From Tenacibaculum maritimum NCIMB 2154 (lineage in GTDB: Bacteria > Bacteroidota > Bacteroidia > Flavobacteriales > Flavobacteriaceae), in the NCBI RefSeq assembly GCF_900119795.1, contig NZ_LT634361.1, positions 1,240,001 to 1,304,000 of the forward strand: a stretch of 64,000 nucleotides of DNA, given 5' to 3'. This document shows, in pieces, positions 20,101 through 27,559 of this stretch (position 1 is its first letter; the number at the start of each line of letters is the position of its first letter). The position numbers were made by a program, and so were the translations under genes. The notes beneath the pieces are model-generated. The model had not been told where the DNA came from. It saw nothing but the letters and a program-made list of their open reading frames with translations, and made no database searches.

Positions 20101-22787
20101 CAGCAATCACGTTAGCAGATGTAAACGAAAGCACGCCAGAGAATGTGGCAATCACAGAGACTCCAGTTTTAGGAGGAGCTACACCAATAGGAGTAGTTAC
20201 TTATACAATAACAGGAGGAGCAGACCAAGGTCTTTTCACGATTGACGCAGCTACGGGAGCAGTTACATTACCAGGACAGGATTTTGAGAATCCAGCAGAT
20301 GCAAATGGAGATAATGTATATGAAGTAGAAGTAACGGTAACCGATGCAGATGGTAATACAGATACGGCTACAGTAGCTATAACGGTAACAGATGTTGTAG
20401 AAACAGCAGCAATCACATTAGCAGATGTAAACGAAAGCACGCCAGAGAATGTAGCAATCACAGAGACTCCAGCTTTAGGAGGAGCTACACCAATAGGAGT
20501 AGTTACTTATACAATAACAGGAGGAGCAGACCAAGGTCTTTTCACGATTGACGCAGCTACGGGAGCAGTTACATTACCAGGACAGGATTTTGAGAATCCA
20601 GCGGATGCAAATGGAGATAATGTATATGAAGTAGAAGTAACGGTAACCGATGCAGATGGTAATACAGATAAGGCAACAGTAGCTATAACAGTAACAAATG
20701 TTAATGATACGCCAACAGGTGTAGATGATAATTTGATAGTAGAAGAAGATAGTACTTCTGGTATAGATAATCAGATAAATGTAGGAATAAATGATGACTT
20801 AGGTATTGATGGAGGAGATGGAGATAACTATAGTTTAGATCCAGCAAATGGACCGAATAATGGTACTGTATCAGAAGTTTCAGATGGAGTATTTGAATAT
20901 ATTCCTAATCCAGATTTCACAGGAAACGATAGTTTTACTTATATTATTACGGATGCGAATGGAGATACAGATACTGCAATTGTAACGGTAACAGTAAGTC
21001 CAGTACCAGATAGTCAAGATGATACAGTTACTACAACAGAAGATACAGCGGTAATAGTGGGTATCTATGGGAATGACAATGATATACCAACGGATGGAAC
21101 TTTAATAATAACAGATCCATCAAATGGAACAGTAACCATTGATAATGGAGGAACACCAAATAATCCAAGTGATGATGTAGTGACTTATACACCAGATGCT
21201 GATTTTAATGGGACAGATACTTTTGATTATACAATTTGTGATAATGCTTCACCAGCAAATTGCACTACGTCAACAGTAACGGTAACAGTAAGTCCAACAC
21301 CAGATAGTCAAGATGATACAGTTACTACAACAGAAGATACAGCGGTAATAGTGGGTATCTATGGGAATGACAATGATATACCAACTGATGGAACTTTAAT
21401 AACAACAGATCCATCAAATGGAACAGTAACCATTGATAATGGAGGAACACCAAATGATCCAAGTGATGATGTAGTGACTTATACACCAGATGCTGATTTT
21501 AATGGGACAGATACTTTTGATTATACAATTTGTGATAATGCTTCACCAGCAAATTGCACTACGTCAACAGTAACGGTAACAGTAAGTCCAGTACCAGATA
21601 GTCAAGATGATACAGTTACTACAACAGAAGATACAGCGGTAATAGTGGGTATCTATGGGAATGACAATGATATACCAACGGATGGAACTTTAATAATAAC
21701 AGATCCATCAAATGGAACAGTAACCATTGATAATGGAGGAACACCAAATGATCCAAGTGATGATGTAGTGACTTATACACCAGATGCTGATTTTAATGGG
21801 ACAGATACTTTTGATTATACAATTTGTGATAATGCTTCACCAGCAAATTGCACTACGTCAACAGTAACGGTAACAGTAAGTCCAGTACCAGATAGTCAAG
21901 ATGATACAGTTACTACAACAGAAGATACAGCGGTAATAGTGGGTATCTATGGGAATGACAATGATATACCAACGGATGGAACTTTAATAATAACAGATCC
22001 ATCAAATGGAACAGTAACCATTGATAATGGAGGAACACCAAATGATCCAAGTGATGATGTAGTGACTTATACACCAGATGCTGATTTTAATGGGACAGAT
22101 ACTTTTGATTATACAATTTGTGATAATGCTTCACCAGCAAATTGCACTACGTCAACGGTAATAGTAACAGTAAATGCAACACCAGATGCCGTAGATGATA
22201 CAGAAGTTACAACAGAAGGAGGGGTATCTGTAGAAGTAGATATTTATGATAATGACAATGATATACCGACTGATGGGGATTTAACAACAACAGATCCAGA
22301 AAACGGGACAGTAACTATTGATGATGGAGGAACACCAAATGATCCAAGTGATGATATAGTGACTTATACTCCCGATGAAGGTTTTACAGGAACAGATACT
22401 TTTGATTATACAATTTGTGATAACGCTTCACCAGCAAACTGTTCTACAGCTACGGTAACAGTAGAAGTTACTAAGAATTTGGATACATGCGTGGTTGTTT
22501 TTAATGAGTTTAGCCCTAATGGAGATGGTATTAATGATTACCTGAAGATTGAATGTATAGAGAAATTTAAAGACAACACTGTAGAGATATTTAATAGATG
22601 GGGGAATACTGTTTATAGTGTAAAAGGATATAGTAATAATGATCCAAATAATAGGTTTGAAGGAGTTTCTAATGGACGAGCGAATATACAAGTGGAGAAG
22701 AAGTTGCCAGTAGGAACGTATTTCTATGTGTTAGATTTAGGAAATGGATCTCCATTAAGAAAAGGATGGATTTATATTAACAGGTAA
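11109..22787 (+). CDS. Giant SprB-like adhesin with cadherin-like repeats and type B T9SS C-terminal domain
   Basis: This 3892-residue surface protein has a signal peptide (ending near AFSQ, about residue 37). A DUF11-like domain and an Ig-like module follow (about 40-255). Then come 29 tandem cadherin-like repeats of 101-102 residues (about 258-3197), one divergent Ig-like domain, and five Big_9-like repeats of 98 residues (about 3297-3786). The C-terminus, VFNEFSPNGDGINDYL onward with FNRWGNTVY and GTYFYVLDL, is the gliding-motility-associated type B sorting domain exported by the type IX system. A PorP/SprF gene follows 16 bases downstream, as for SprB in F. johnsoniae. The likely role is a cell-surface adhesin for gliding or attachment. 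ATG at 11136 is an equally possible start. Confidence 0.9.
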   Translation: MGKIYNRINMSEKWSKAFGFLLIVLAFSFTTESAFSQNAALVVNASTTDGNDTVNDTVDYEVSIRNTGNVILTSVNLTNTLGVALTLSGGDIANPGVLDPDEIWKYTGVYTNPSGAAVNNTFSLTTAEITTPITYAHIEAVHEDDYSSVTIVACSVIIANDDDFSGTNINTFLGGVAGNAITNNDTLNGVPVAAGDLNITTTANPENITVGADGSVNVPVNTPAGNYTITYQICEKINPTNCDDGEIDVTVYLPPSIADVNESTPENVAITETPVLTGTPIGTPTYTITGGADQGLFTIDAATGAVTLPGQDFENPADANGDNIYEVEVTVTDADGNTNKATVAITVTDVVETAAITLADVNESTPENVAITETPVLTGTPIGTPTYTITGGADQGLFTIDAATGAVTLPGQDFENPADANGDNIYEVEVTVTDADGNTNKATVAITVTDVVETAAITLADVNESTPENVAITETPALGGATPIGVVTYTITGGADQGLFTIDAATGAVTLPGQDFENPADANGDNIYEVEVTVTDADGNTDTTTVAITVTDVVETAAITLADVNESTPENVAITETPALGGATPIGVVTYTITGGADQGLFTIDAATGAVTLPGQDFENPADADGDNIYEVEVTVTDADGNADTATVAITVTDVVETAAITLADVNESTPENVAITETPALGGATPIGVVTYTITGGADQGLFTIDAATGAVTLPGQDFENPADADGDNVYEVEVTVTDADGNTDTATVAITVTDVVETAAITLADVNESTPENVAITETPVLTGTPIGTPTYTITGGADQGLFTIDAATGAVTLPGQDFENPADADGDNVYEVEVTVTDADGNTDTATVAITVTDVVETAAITLADVNESTPENVAITETPVLTGTPIGTPTYTITGGADQGLFTIDAATGAVTLPGQDFENPADADGDNVYEVEVTVTDADGNADTATVAITVTDVVETAAITLADVNESTPENVAITETPALGGATPIGVVTYTITGGADQGLFTIDAATGAVTLPGQDFENPADADGDNVYEVEVTVTDADGNTDTATVAITVTDVVETAAITLADVNESTPENVAITETPVLTGTPIGTPTYTITGGADQGLFTIDAATGAVTLPGQDFENPADADGDNVYEVEVTVTDADGNTDKATVAITVTDVVETAAITLADVNESTPENVAITETPALGGATPIGVVTYTITGGADQGLFTIDAATGAVTLPGQDFENPADADGDNIYEVEVTVTDADGNADTATVAITVTDVVETAAITLADVNESTPENVAITETPALGGATPIGVVTYTITGGADQGLFTIDAATGAVTLPGQDFENPADADGDNVYEVEVTVTDADGNTDKATVAITVTDVVETAAITLADVNESTPENVAITETPVLTGTPIGTPTYTITGGADQGLFTIDAATGAVTLPGQDFENPADADGDNIYEVEVTVTDADGNTDTATVAITVTDVVETAAITLADVNESTPENVAITETPALGGATPIGVVTYTITGGADQGLFTIDAATGAVTLPGQDFENPADANGDNVYEVEVTVTDADGNADTATVAITVTDVVETAAITLADVNESTPENVAITETPALGGATPIGVVTYTITGGADQGLFTIDAATGAVTLPGQDFENPADADGDNVYEVEVTVTDADGNADTATVAITVTDVVETAAITLADVNESTPENVAITETPVLTGTPIGTPTYTITGGADQGLFTIDAATGAVTLPGQDFENPADADGDNVYEVEVTVTDADGNTDTATVAITVTDVVETAAITLADVNESTPENVAITETPALGGATPIGVVTYTITGGADQGLFTIDAATGAVTLPGQDFENPADANGDNIYEVEVTVTDADGNTDTATVAITVTDVVETAAITLADVNESTPENVAITETPALGGATPIGVVTYTITGGADQGLFTIDAATGAVTLPGQDFENPADANGDNIYEVEVTVTDADGNADTTTVAITVTDVVETAAITLADVNESTPENVAITETPALGGATPIGVVTYTITGGADQGLFTIDAATGAVTLPGQDFENPADADGDNVYEVEVTVTDADGNADTATVAITVTDVVETAAITLADVNESTPENVAITETPALGGATPIGVVTYTITGGADQGLFTIDAATGAVTLPGQDFENPADADGDNVYEVEVTVTDADGNTDTATVAITVTDVVETAAITLADVNESTPENVAITETPVLTGTPIGTPTYTITGGADQGLFTIDAATGAVTLPGQDFENPADADGDNVYEVEVTVTDADGNTDTATVAITVTDVVETAAITLADVNESTPENVAITETPALGGATPIGVVTYTITGGADQGLFTIDAATGAVTLPGQDFENPADADGDNVYEVEVTVTDADGNADTATVAITVTDVVETAAITLADVNESTPENVAITETPVLTGTPIGTPTYTITGGADQGLFTIDAATGAVTLPGQDFENPADANGDNVYEVEVTVTDADGNTDTVTVAITVTDVIETAAITLADVNESTPENVAITETPALGGATPIGVVTYTITGGADQGLFTIDAATGAVTLPGQDFENPADANGDNVYEVEVTVTDADGNTDTATVAITVTDVVETAAITLADVNESTPENVAITETPALGGATPIGVVTYTITGGADQGLFTIDAATGAVTLPGQDFENPADANGDNIYEVEVTVTDADGNTDTATVAITVTDVVETAAITLADVNESTPENVAITETPALGGATPIGVVTYTITGGADQGLFTIDAATGAVTLPGQDFENPADANGDNIYEVEVTVTDADGNTDTATVAITVTDVVETAAITLADVNESTPENVAITETPALGGATPIGVVTYTITGGADQGLFTIDAATGAVTLPGQDFENPADANGDNVYEVEVTVTDADGNTDTATVAITVTDVVETAAITLADVNESTPENVAITETPALGGATPIGVVTYTITGGADQGLFTIDAATGAVTLPGQDFENPADANGDNIYEVEVTVTDADGNTDTATVAITVTDVVETAAITLADVNESTPENVAITETPVLGGATPIGVVTYTITGGADQGLFTIDAATGAVTLPGQDFENPADANGDNVYEVEVTVTDADGNTDTATVAITVTDVVETAAITLADVNESTPENVAITETPALGGATPIGVVTYTITGGADQGLFTIDAATGAVTLPGQDFENPADANGDNVYEVEVTVTDADGNTDKATVAITVTNVNDTPTGVDDNLIVEEDSTSGIDNQINVGINDDLGIDGGDGDNYSLDPANGPNNGTVSEVSDGVFEYIPNPDFTGNDSFTYIITDANGDTDTAIVTVTVSPVPDSQDDTVTTTEDTAVIVGIYGNDNDIPTDGTLIITDPSNGTVTIDNGGTPNNPSDDVVTYTPDADFNGTDTFDYTICDNASPANCTTSTVTVTVSPTPDSQDDTVTTTEDTAVIVGIYGNDNDIPTDGTLITTDPSNGTVTIDNGGTPNDPSDDVVTYTPDADFNGTDTFDYTICDNASPANCTTSTVTVTVSPVPDSQDDTVTTTEDTAVIVGIYGNDNDIPTDGTLIITDPSNGTVTIDNGGTPNDPSDDVVTYTPDADFNGTDTFDYTICDNASPANCTTSTVTVTVSPVPDSQDDTVTTTEDTAVIVGIYGNDNDIPTDGTLIITDPSNGTVTIDNGGTPNDPSDDVVTYTPDADFNGTDTFDYTICDNASPANCTTSTVIVTVNATPDAVDDTEVTTEGGVSVEVDIYDNDNDIPTDGDLTTTDPENGTVTIDDGGTPNDPSDDIVTYTPDEGFTGTDTFDYTICDNASPANCSTATVTVEVTKNLDTCVVVFNEFSPNGDGINDYLKIECIEKFKDNTVEIFNRWGNTVYSVKGYSNNDPNNRFEGVSNGRANIQVEKKLPVGTYFYVLDLGNGSPLRKGWIYINR
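11880..20700 (+). repeat. 29 tandem 303/306-bp repeats encoding cadherin-like domains
   Basis: Units begin with codons for ADVNESTPENVAITETP. Two forms exist: A (VLTGTPIGTPTYT, 303 bp; units 1, 2, 6, 7, 9, 12, 15, 20, 22) and B (ALGGATPIGVVTYT, 306 bp; the other 20). Unit 28 is a B form starting with Val. Nine A units and nineteen B units add to 8541 bp from 11880, which lands exactly on unit 29 at 20421. Units differ at only a few positions (DAN/DAD, NIY/NVY, NTDTA/NADTA/NTDKA), and silent sites are also nearly fixed. There are no spacers, so this is not a CRISPR array. Confidence 0.97.
20997..22466 (+). repeat. Five tandem 294-bp repeats encoding Big_9-like domains
   Basis: Units start at 20997, 21291, 21585, 21879 and 22173, each exactly 294 bp (98 residues). 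The first four are almost identical at the DNA level. The fifth is clearly diverged (PDAVDDTEVTTEGG) and joins the sorting-domain region. Confidence 0.95.
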
Positions 22788-22803
22788 GAAGTATAAAAGA
22801 ATA

Positions 22804-23757
22804 ATGACTAGTAAAATAAGAATAGAAATGAAACTAAAATTAAGCGTATTTCTGACTTGTATGTTATGTGCTTGCATGGTTATAATAGACATGCAAGCGC
22901 AACAAGATCCTCAATATACTCAATATATGTACAATACGATGAGTGTAAATCCAGCTTACGTAGGATCTAGAGGGCATACAACTATAACGGGGTTAGGACG
23001 CACTCAATGGGTCGGTCTTGAAGGAGCTCCTGATACACAAACATTAAGTTATGATACTCCTTTAGGTTATAGTGGTTTGGGTTTAGGTTTTAATTTAGTA
23101 AATGATAAAATAGGTCCATCTCATGAGTTATATTTAGATGGTAACCTTTCCTATACGATAGAAACAGGAGAGGAAGGTAATTTAGCCTTTGGATTAAAAT
23201 TAGGAGGAAGATTGTTAAATATTGATTGGAATTTAGGAAGGACTCCTGGTCAGGATCCTGTTTTTCAGGAAAATATTGTAAATAAATTTTTACCTACGAT
23301 AGGGGCGGGAGTTTACTACCATGAACCACAATGGTATATAGGTCTCTCGATTCCAAATTTTTTAAGAAAAGAACATTACGACGAAGAGAGTCCTAGAGGA
23401 GAAGTAGCTGTAGAGAGGTCACACTTTTTCTTGATAACAGGTTATGTATTTGATTTAAATGAGAATATTAAATTTAAACCAGCAGCTTTGGTAAAGGGAG
23501 TTTCTGGATCACCTTTGTCACTAGATGTTTCTGCAAATTTCTTATTTCAGGAGAGGTTTACAGCGGGTATTGCTTGGAGATGGGATGATGCTATCAGTGC
23601 TCTACTAGGATTTCAAGCAAGCGAATCTCTTTATATAGGGTATGCTTATGATTTAACAACATCCAATTATAATGTTGTTAATACAGGAACTCATGAAGTA
23701 ATGCTACGTTATGAAATCTTTAAACAACCTAGATTCAAATCACCAAGATTCTTTTAA
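22804..23757 (+). CDS. PorP/SprF family type IX secretion membrane protein
   Basis: This 317-residue outer-membrane protein has a signal peptide ending near DMQAQ, then the family signature QDPQYTQYMYNTMSVNPAY and RTQWVGLEGAP. The rest alternates aromatic and glycine residues, as expected of a beta-barrel. SprF-type proteins are needed for secretion or anchoring of the partner adhesin that carries a type B sorting domain. The gene sits 16 bases after the giant adhesin and 30 bases before a PorE-like OmpA protein, so the three form one transcription unit. ATG at 22828 is an alternative start that keeps the signal peptide. Confidence 0.93.
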   Translation: MTSKIRIEMKLKLSVFLTCMLCACMVIIDMQAQQDPQYTQYMYNTMSVNPAYVGSRGHTTITGLGRTQWVGLEGAPDTQTLSYDTPLGYSGLGLGFNLVNDKIGPSHELYLDGNLSYTIETGEEGNLAFGLKLGGRLLNIDWNLGRTPGQDPVFQENIVNKFLPTIGAGVYYHEPQWYIGLSIPNFLRKEHYDEESPRGEVAVERSHFFLITGYVFDLNENIKFKPAALVKGVSGSPLSLDVSANFLFQERFTAGIAWRWDDAISALLGFQASESLYIGYAYDLTTSNYNVVNTGTHEVMLRYEIFKQPRFKSPRFF

Positions 23758-23787
23758 TTATATTATTACAACATTATTTAAAATAAC

Positions 23788-25950
23788 ATGAAAATAAAAA
23801 TAGCATTATTACTTATACTATCCGTAGCAGCTCAAATATTTAGCCAAAGTAAGAGAGTTGCAGATAGATATTTTGGAGAATTTGCATATGTAAAGTCAGC
23901 CAAGTTATATGAAGCTATATATCAGAAAGGAGATACATCTAAGCATGTAGTAAGTAGATTAGCAGATTCATATTATAATAATGCAGAGACAGACAAGGCA
24001 GAGTTTTGGTATAATAAGTTGGTAAATAGTTATAAAGAAAACTTAGAATCTGAATATCTTTTTAAGTATGCGCAAACACTAAGAAGTAATGGTAAGTATA
24101 AAGAATCAGATGTGATTTTTTTAGATTTAGCCTCTAAAGATAGCTTGTATAATAACAGAAAAGAAGCGTTAGAAAATGATAATTATTTAATAGATTATTC
24201 TAAAAATAAAGATAAAAGAATTAGTGTACGTAACTTATCAACTAATACAGCTCTTTCTGATTTTGGAGGTTTTTTATTGAATGGAAAGGTTTATTTTACA
24301 TCAGCAAAACCTAGAAATGGTAAAAGAGGAAAATTGTACAAATGGAATAACCAGCCTTTTTTAAATTTATATAAAGGGTTCGAGATAATAAAACTTTTAG
24401 AAGGAAGCCAAAAAGATACTGTGGTTGAATTAATATCTCCTAAAATATTGAACGCGCCAATTAATACAAAGTATCACGAAGCAACTCCTATTTTTACTAA
24501 GGATGGTAGAACAATGTACTTTACAAGAGATAATTTCGATGGAAGAAGGTTGAGGAAAGATAAAGAATTAACGGTAAATCTTAAATTGTATAGAGCAGAG
24601 TTAATTGATGGAGAGTGGACAAATGTAACAGAGTTGCCTTTTAATAGTAATAACTATTCTGTAGGGCATCCAGCTTTGAGTGTAGATGAAAAAACGCTAT
24701 ATTTTGTTTCAGATATGCCTGGTGGTTTTGGAGGAACAGATGTTTATAGAGTAAAAATAAAAGAAAAAAATCAATATGGTACTCCTGTAAATTTAGGTAA
24801 TACAGTGAATACATCAGATAGAGAAATGTTCCCTTTTATAGGGAAAGATAGTACTTTATATTTTTCGTCTAACGGACATTTAGGGTTAGGGTTACTTGAT
24901 ATTTTTCAAACAAAAATTAAAAATGACACAACTTATACACCTGTTAAAAATTTAGGTTACCCCTTTAATAGTAAAAGAGATGATTTTGCATTTTTTATAG
25001 CAGAAAAAGGAAAGAAGGGATTTTTCTCGTCAAACAGAGAAGGAGGAAAAGGAGATGATGATATTTATAGTTATTTTATATATACTGATGAACCTGTGTG
25101 TAAGCAAACGATTGCAGGAGCAGTTATAAATACAAAAACAGGTGAACCTATTGATGCAGCTACAGTAAAGTTAATAGATCCTAAAGGAGAGGTTATTAAA
25201 GAGGTACTTAGTAAAGAAGATGGAACGTATAAATTTACAGAGGTATTATGTGATATTACATATTCAATACAAGGAACAAAGTTAGATCATAAATCTGATA
25301 GAAAGAGTATATCTACAACAGCAAAGGCAGGGGATTTTATAGAGGAAGACTTAAATTTAGTACCTTTAATATTAGGAGATCAAATTGTAATTAATCCTAT
25401 TTATTTTGATTATGATAAGTCTGATATCCGTGAAGATGCACAATATGAACTAGAGCATATTGTTACAGTACTGAATAATCATCCAAGTATCGTTATAAAA
25501 ATAGAGTCTCATACTGATAGCAGAGGAACAAGTACTTACAATAGACAATTATCTGATAGTAGAGCTAAATCTACTAGAGACTATATAATCTCTAGAGGAA
25601 TAAGTTCAGATAGGATAGAAAGTGCTATTGGTTATGGAGAGGATCGATTGTTGAATAATTGTGATGATCTCAATAAAAATAAATGTACAGAAGCAGAGCA
25701 CCAGTTAAATAGACGTTCTTATTTTTATGTAGTAAAAGGAGGTGAAAATGTAAAAGCGAATCAAGAAGCAGAGAAAAAAAGAGTAAAAAAAGCAAATCGT
25801 AGGAGACTTAAATTTATGAGATCAAACCGCAATTATAAGCGTAATAATTATAATAGGCATAGAACAAGTAGCTTAGGAAAGTGTTTAAAAGATGAGGAAG
25901 ATAAGTGCCAAGAGAATAGAGGAGAGTTTGAAATTAAATATAGAAATTAA
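23788..25950 (+). CDS. PorE-like OmpA family protein (TPR, PD40, CarboxypepD_reg, OmpA)
   Basis: This 720-residue protein has a signal peptide (about 1-19), TPR-like helices (about 20-150) and WD40/PD40 beta-propeller segments (about 210-430, with KTLYFVSDMPGGFGGTDVY and LYFSSNGHLG). A CarboxypepD_reg-like domain (about 443-530, AGAVINTKTGEPIDAATVKL) and an OmpA peptidoglycan-binding domain (about 535-655, YFDYDKSDIR and SHTDSRGTSTYN) follow. This order matches PorE of the type IX system. Such proteins link outer-membrane parts to peptidoglycan. The roughly 65-residue tail after the OmpA domain is rich in Arg, Lys and Asn, with two late cysteines, and is unusual. Confidence 0.9.
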   Translation: MKIKIALLLILSVAAQIFSQSKRVADRYFGEFAYVKSAKLYEAIYQKGDTSKHVVSRLADSYYNNAETDKAEFWYNKLVNSYKENLESEYLFKYAQTLRSNGKYKESDVIFLDLASKDSLYNNRKEALENDNYLIDYSKNKDKRISVRNLSTNTALSDFGGFLLNGKVYFTSAKPRNGKRGKLYKWNNQPFLNLYKGFEIIKLLEGSQKDTVVELISPKILNAPINTKYHEATPIFTKDGRTMYFTRDNFDGRRLRKDKELTVNLKLYRAELIDGEWTNVTELPFNSNNYSVGHPALSVDEKTLYFVSDMPGGFGGTDVYRVKIKEKNQYGTPVNLGNTVNTSDREMFPFIGKDSTLYFSSNGHLGLGLLDIFQTKIKNDTTYTPVKNLGYPFNSKRDDFAFFIAEKGKKGFFSSNREGGKGDDDIYSYFIYTDEPVCKQTIAGAVINTKTGEPIDAATVKLIDPKGEVIKEVLSKEDGTYKFTEVLCDITYSIQGTKLDHKSDRKSISTTAKAGDFIEEDLNLVPLILGDQIVINPIYFDYDKSDIREDAQYELEHIVTVLNNHPSIVIKIESHTDSRGTSTYNRQLSDSRAKSTRDYIISRGISSDRIESAIGYGEDRLLNNCDDLNKNKCTEAEHQLNRRSYFYVVKGGENVKANQEAEKKRVKKANRRRLKFMRSNRNYKRNNYNRHRTSSLGKCLKDEEDKCQENRGEFEIKYRN

Positions 25951-26003
25951 ATTTCTTTCGTAATATTGGACATTTTGAAATAATATTAGGAAATGAATAG
26001 GTT

Positions 26004-26040
26004 AAAAAGGTAGTAATATTTATATATTACTACCTTTTTT
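26004..26040 (+). terminator. Intrinsic terminator of the adhesin-sprF-OmpA operon
   Basis: A perfect 16-bp stem (26004-26019 with 26024-26039) with a TTAT loop ends in a run of T residues. Confidence 0.9.
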
Positions 26041-26130
26041 GCTTTATATTGCCTCCTTTTTTGAATATTTCTAATCATACATTACAATAAAATATATCAT
26101 TAGAAGTTTACTAATAAAACTAATTTAATT

Positions 26131-26997
26131 ATGAGAAATTTTTTTATACCCTTGATGGTAATAGGAATGGCAACTTCTTGCGTGTCTAAAAAGAAGTATG
26201 TAGCATTGGAAGAAAACTACAATAATACACGCGGAACTCTCCAAAAAACGACTTTGGAGAAAGAAGCTCTAGAGAAAAAGTTTGCTAAAATTGAAAAAAG
26301 AGTAGAGAATTATAATAAAAAAATTAACTCGTTAAGAGATGTAAATTCAGATTTACAAAAAGAAAATGATGTAAAATTGGATATGGTAGGTAATGTAGCT
26401 GTAATATCTAATACGATGAAAGTAAAGATGAGAGAAACTTTAGCCAAAGTGGATCCGTCTGAATTAGCAAATGCGAAAACATTAAAAGATTCTTTAAATA
26501 TTGCAGTAGCACATAATTTAAAAAAATCTATTGACACATCTAGTTTAGAAAATTCTGATGATGTGAATATAAATATAGATCAAACTGTTGTAATGATTTC
26601 TGTTTCTGATAAGCTATTATTTAATACAGCAAGTTATAGAGTTAATAGAAAGGCTTATAAATTACTGAGTAAATTAGCAGATGTAATAAAATCTGAACCA
26701 AGTATGGATGTTATGATTGAAGGGCATACTGATTCACGTTCTATTCACAATGAAGTTATAGAGGATAACTGGGATTTAAGTGTAAAGAGAGCTACCTCAA
26801 TTGTTCGTCTTTTAGAAAAGAAATATGGAGTAGATCCAAGCAGATTGATTGCCTCAGGGAGAGGAAGTTCAGTACCATTAGCTGATAATAATTCACGAGT
26901 GAATAGAGCTAGAAATCGTAGAACTAGAATTGTAATTCTGCCTAATTTAGACAAGTTCTTTGGCTTATTAGCAGAAGAGGAAGTAGTAGCTCCTTAA
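26131..26997 (+). CDS. OmpA family lipoprotein
   Basis: This 288-residue protein has a lipoprotein-type N-terminus with Cys17 in ATSC-VSKKK. A coiled-coil region (about 25-100) is rich in Glu and Lys. The C-terminal OmpA/MotB peptidoglycan-binding domain lies at about 165-275, with EGHTDSRS and NRARNRRTRI. It is expected to be anchored in the outer membrane and to bind the cell wall. It stands between two strong terminators, so it is a single-gene unit, separate from the adhesin operon despite the related OmpA domain. Confidence 0.88.
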   Translation: MRNFFIPLMVIGMATSCVSKKKYVALEENYNNTRGTLQKTTLEKEALEKKFAKIEKRVENYNKKINSLRDVNSDLQKENDVKLDMVGNVAVISNTMKVKMRETLAKVDPSELANAKTLKDSLNIAVAHNLKKSIDTSSLENSDDVNINIDQTVVMISVSDKLLFNTASYRVNRKAYKLLSKLADVIKSEPSMDVMIEGHTDSRSIHNEVIEDNWDLSVKRATSIVRLLEKKYGVDPSRLIASGRGSSVPLADNNSRVNRARNRRTRIVILPNLDKFFGLLAEEEVVAP

Positions 26998-27011
26998 AAG
27001 AAAAGATAAAA

Positions 27012-27059
27012 TAAATAAAATAAGCTTCATTTTCTAGAAAATGAAGCTTATTTTATTTA
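27012..27059. terminator. Perfect 48-bp palindromic bidirectional terminator
   Basis: Bases 27012-27059 form a perfect inverted repeat centred on CTAG, with A-runs on the left and T-runs on the right. It serves the OmpA lipoprotein gene on + and contains the stop codon of the convergent minus-strand gene. Confidence 0.9.
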
Positions 27060-27515
27060 CAAAATTATAGAAGGTTTATAGTTTTTATAGTACTGCATTA
27101 AAATAAAAGAGCAAACTACAGAAGAAGCAATGCCTTCAATAGACAAGGCAAAGATTAATAGAGGTAAACTCAAGTTATTACTCCACAAGAAAGAGCCTTC
27201 TAAAATTTCGATGAAAGAAGGGCTAATTAAGCTGATATATACGGTTAGTCCTAAAATACTAAGACCTACCGCTAAAATAGCCGTAGAAGCACCAATAAAT
27301 AAGTTATTGATATAAAGATCTTCGTTATTAAAATGGATGTTTTGCTTAATAGCACTATTGATACCCCATAGAACAAATAAAAAGTTAAAAAAACGAAGTT
27401 CTGTTACATTTTCTAAGCCAAAAAACTTCATGGAAAAGAAATAAAGGACGAGCCCTAAAAATATTTTTAGAGCATTTTTAATGATAATTTGATTCGTGCT
27501 CATTGATAAATTCAT
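27057..27515 (-). CDS. Small membrane protein, four predicted transmembrane segments
   Basis: I do not recognise this 152-residue protein. It has four hydrophobic segments (about residues 13-30, 38-52, 72-97 and 112-137) and short polar loops, including the loop KQNIHFNNEDLY. It has no signal peptide and no catalytic motif. It follows the MFS gene by 44 bases on the same strand and may be co-transcribed. Its stop codon lies within the shared terminator. The role is unknown. Confidence 0.65.
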   Translation of the reverse strand: MNLSMSTNQIIIKNALKIFLGLVLYFFSMKFFGLENVTELRFFNFLFVLWGINSAIKQNIHFNNEDLYINNLFIGASTAILAVGLSILGLTVYISLISPSFIEILEGSFLWSNNLSLPLLIFALSIEGIASSVVCSFILMQYYKNYKPSIIL

Positions 27516-27559
27516 TTAAAATTAGAATAATATCAATTTAAGAAATAAAACATTGAAAA

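Noticed and set aside
11963..20461. Twenty-eight 86-residue open frames on the minus strand in the adhesin array
   Set aside because: They repeat with the same 303/306-bp period and are shadows of the repeat units; the + frame has the signal peptide and sorting domain.
11880..20700. CRISPR-like tandem repeat array
   Set aside because: Units are about 300 bp, coding, with no unique spacers and no cas genes.
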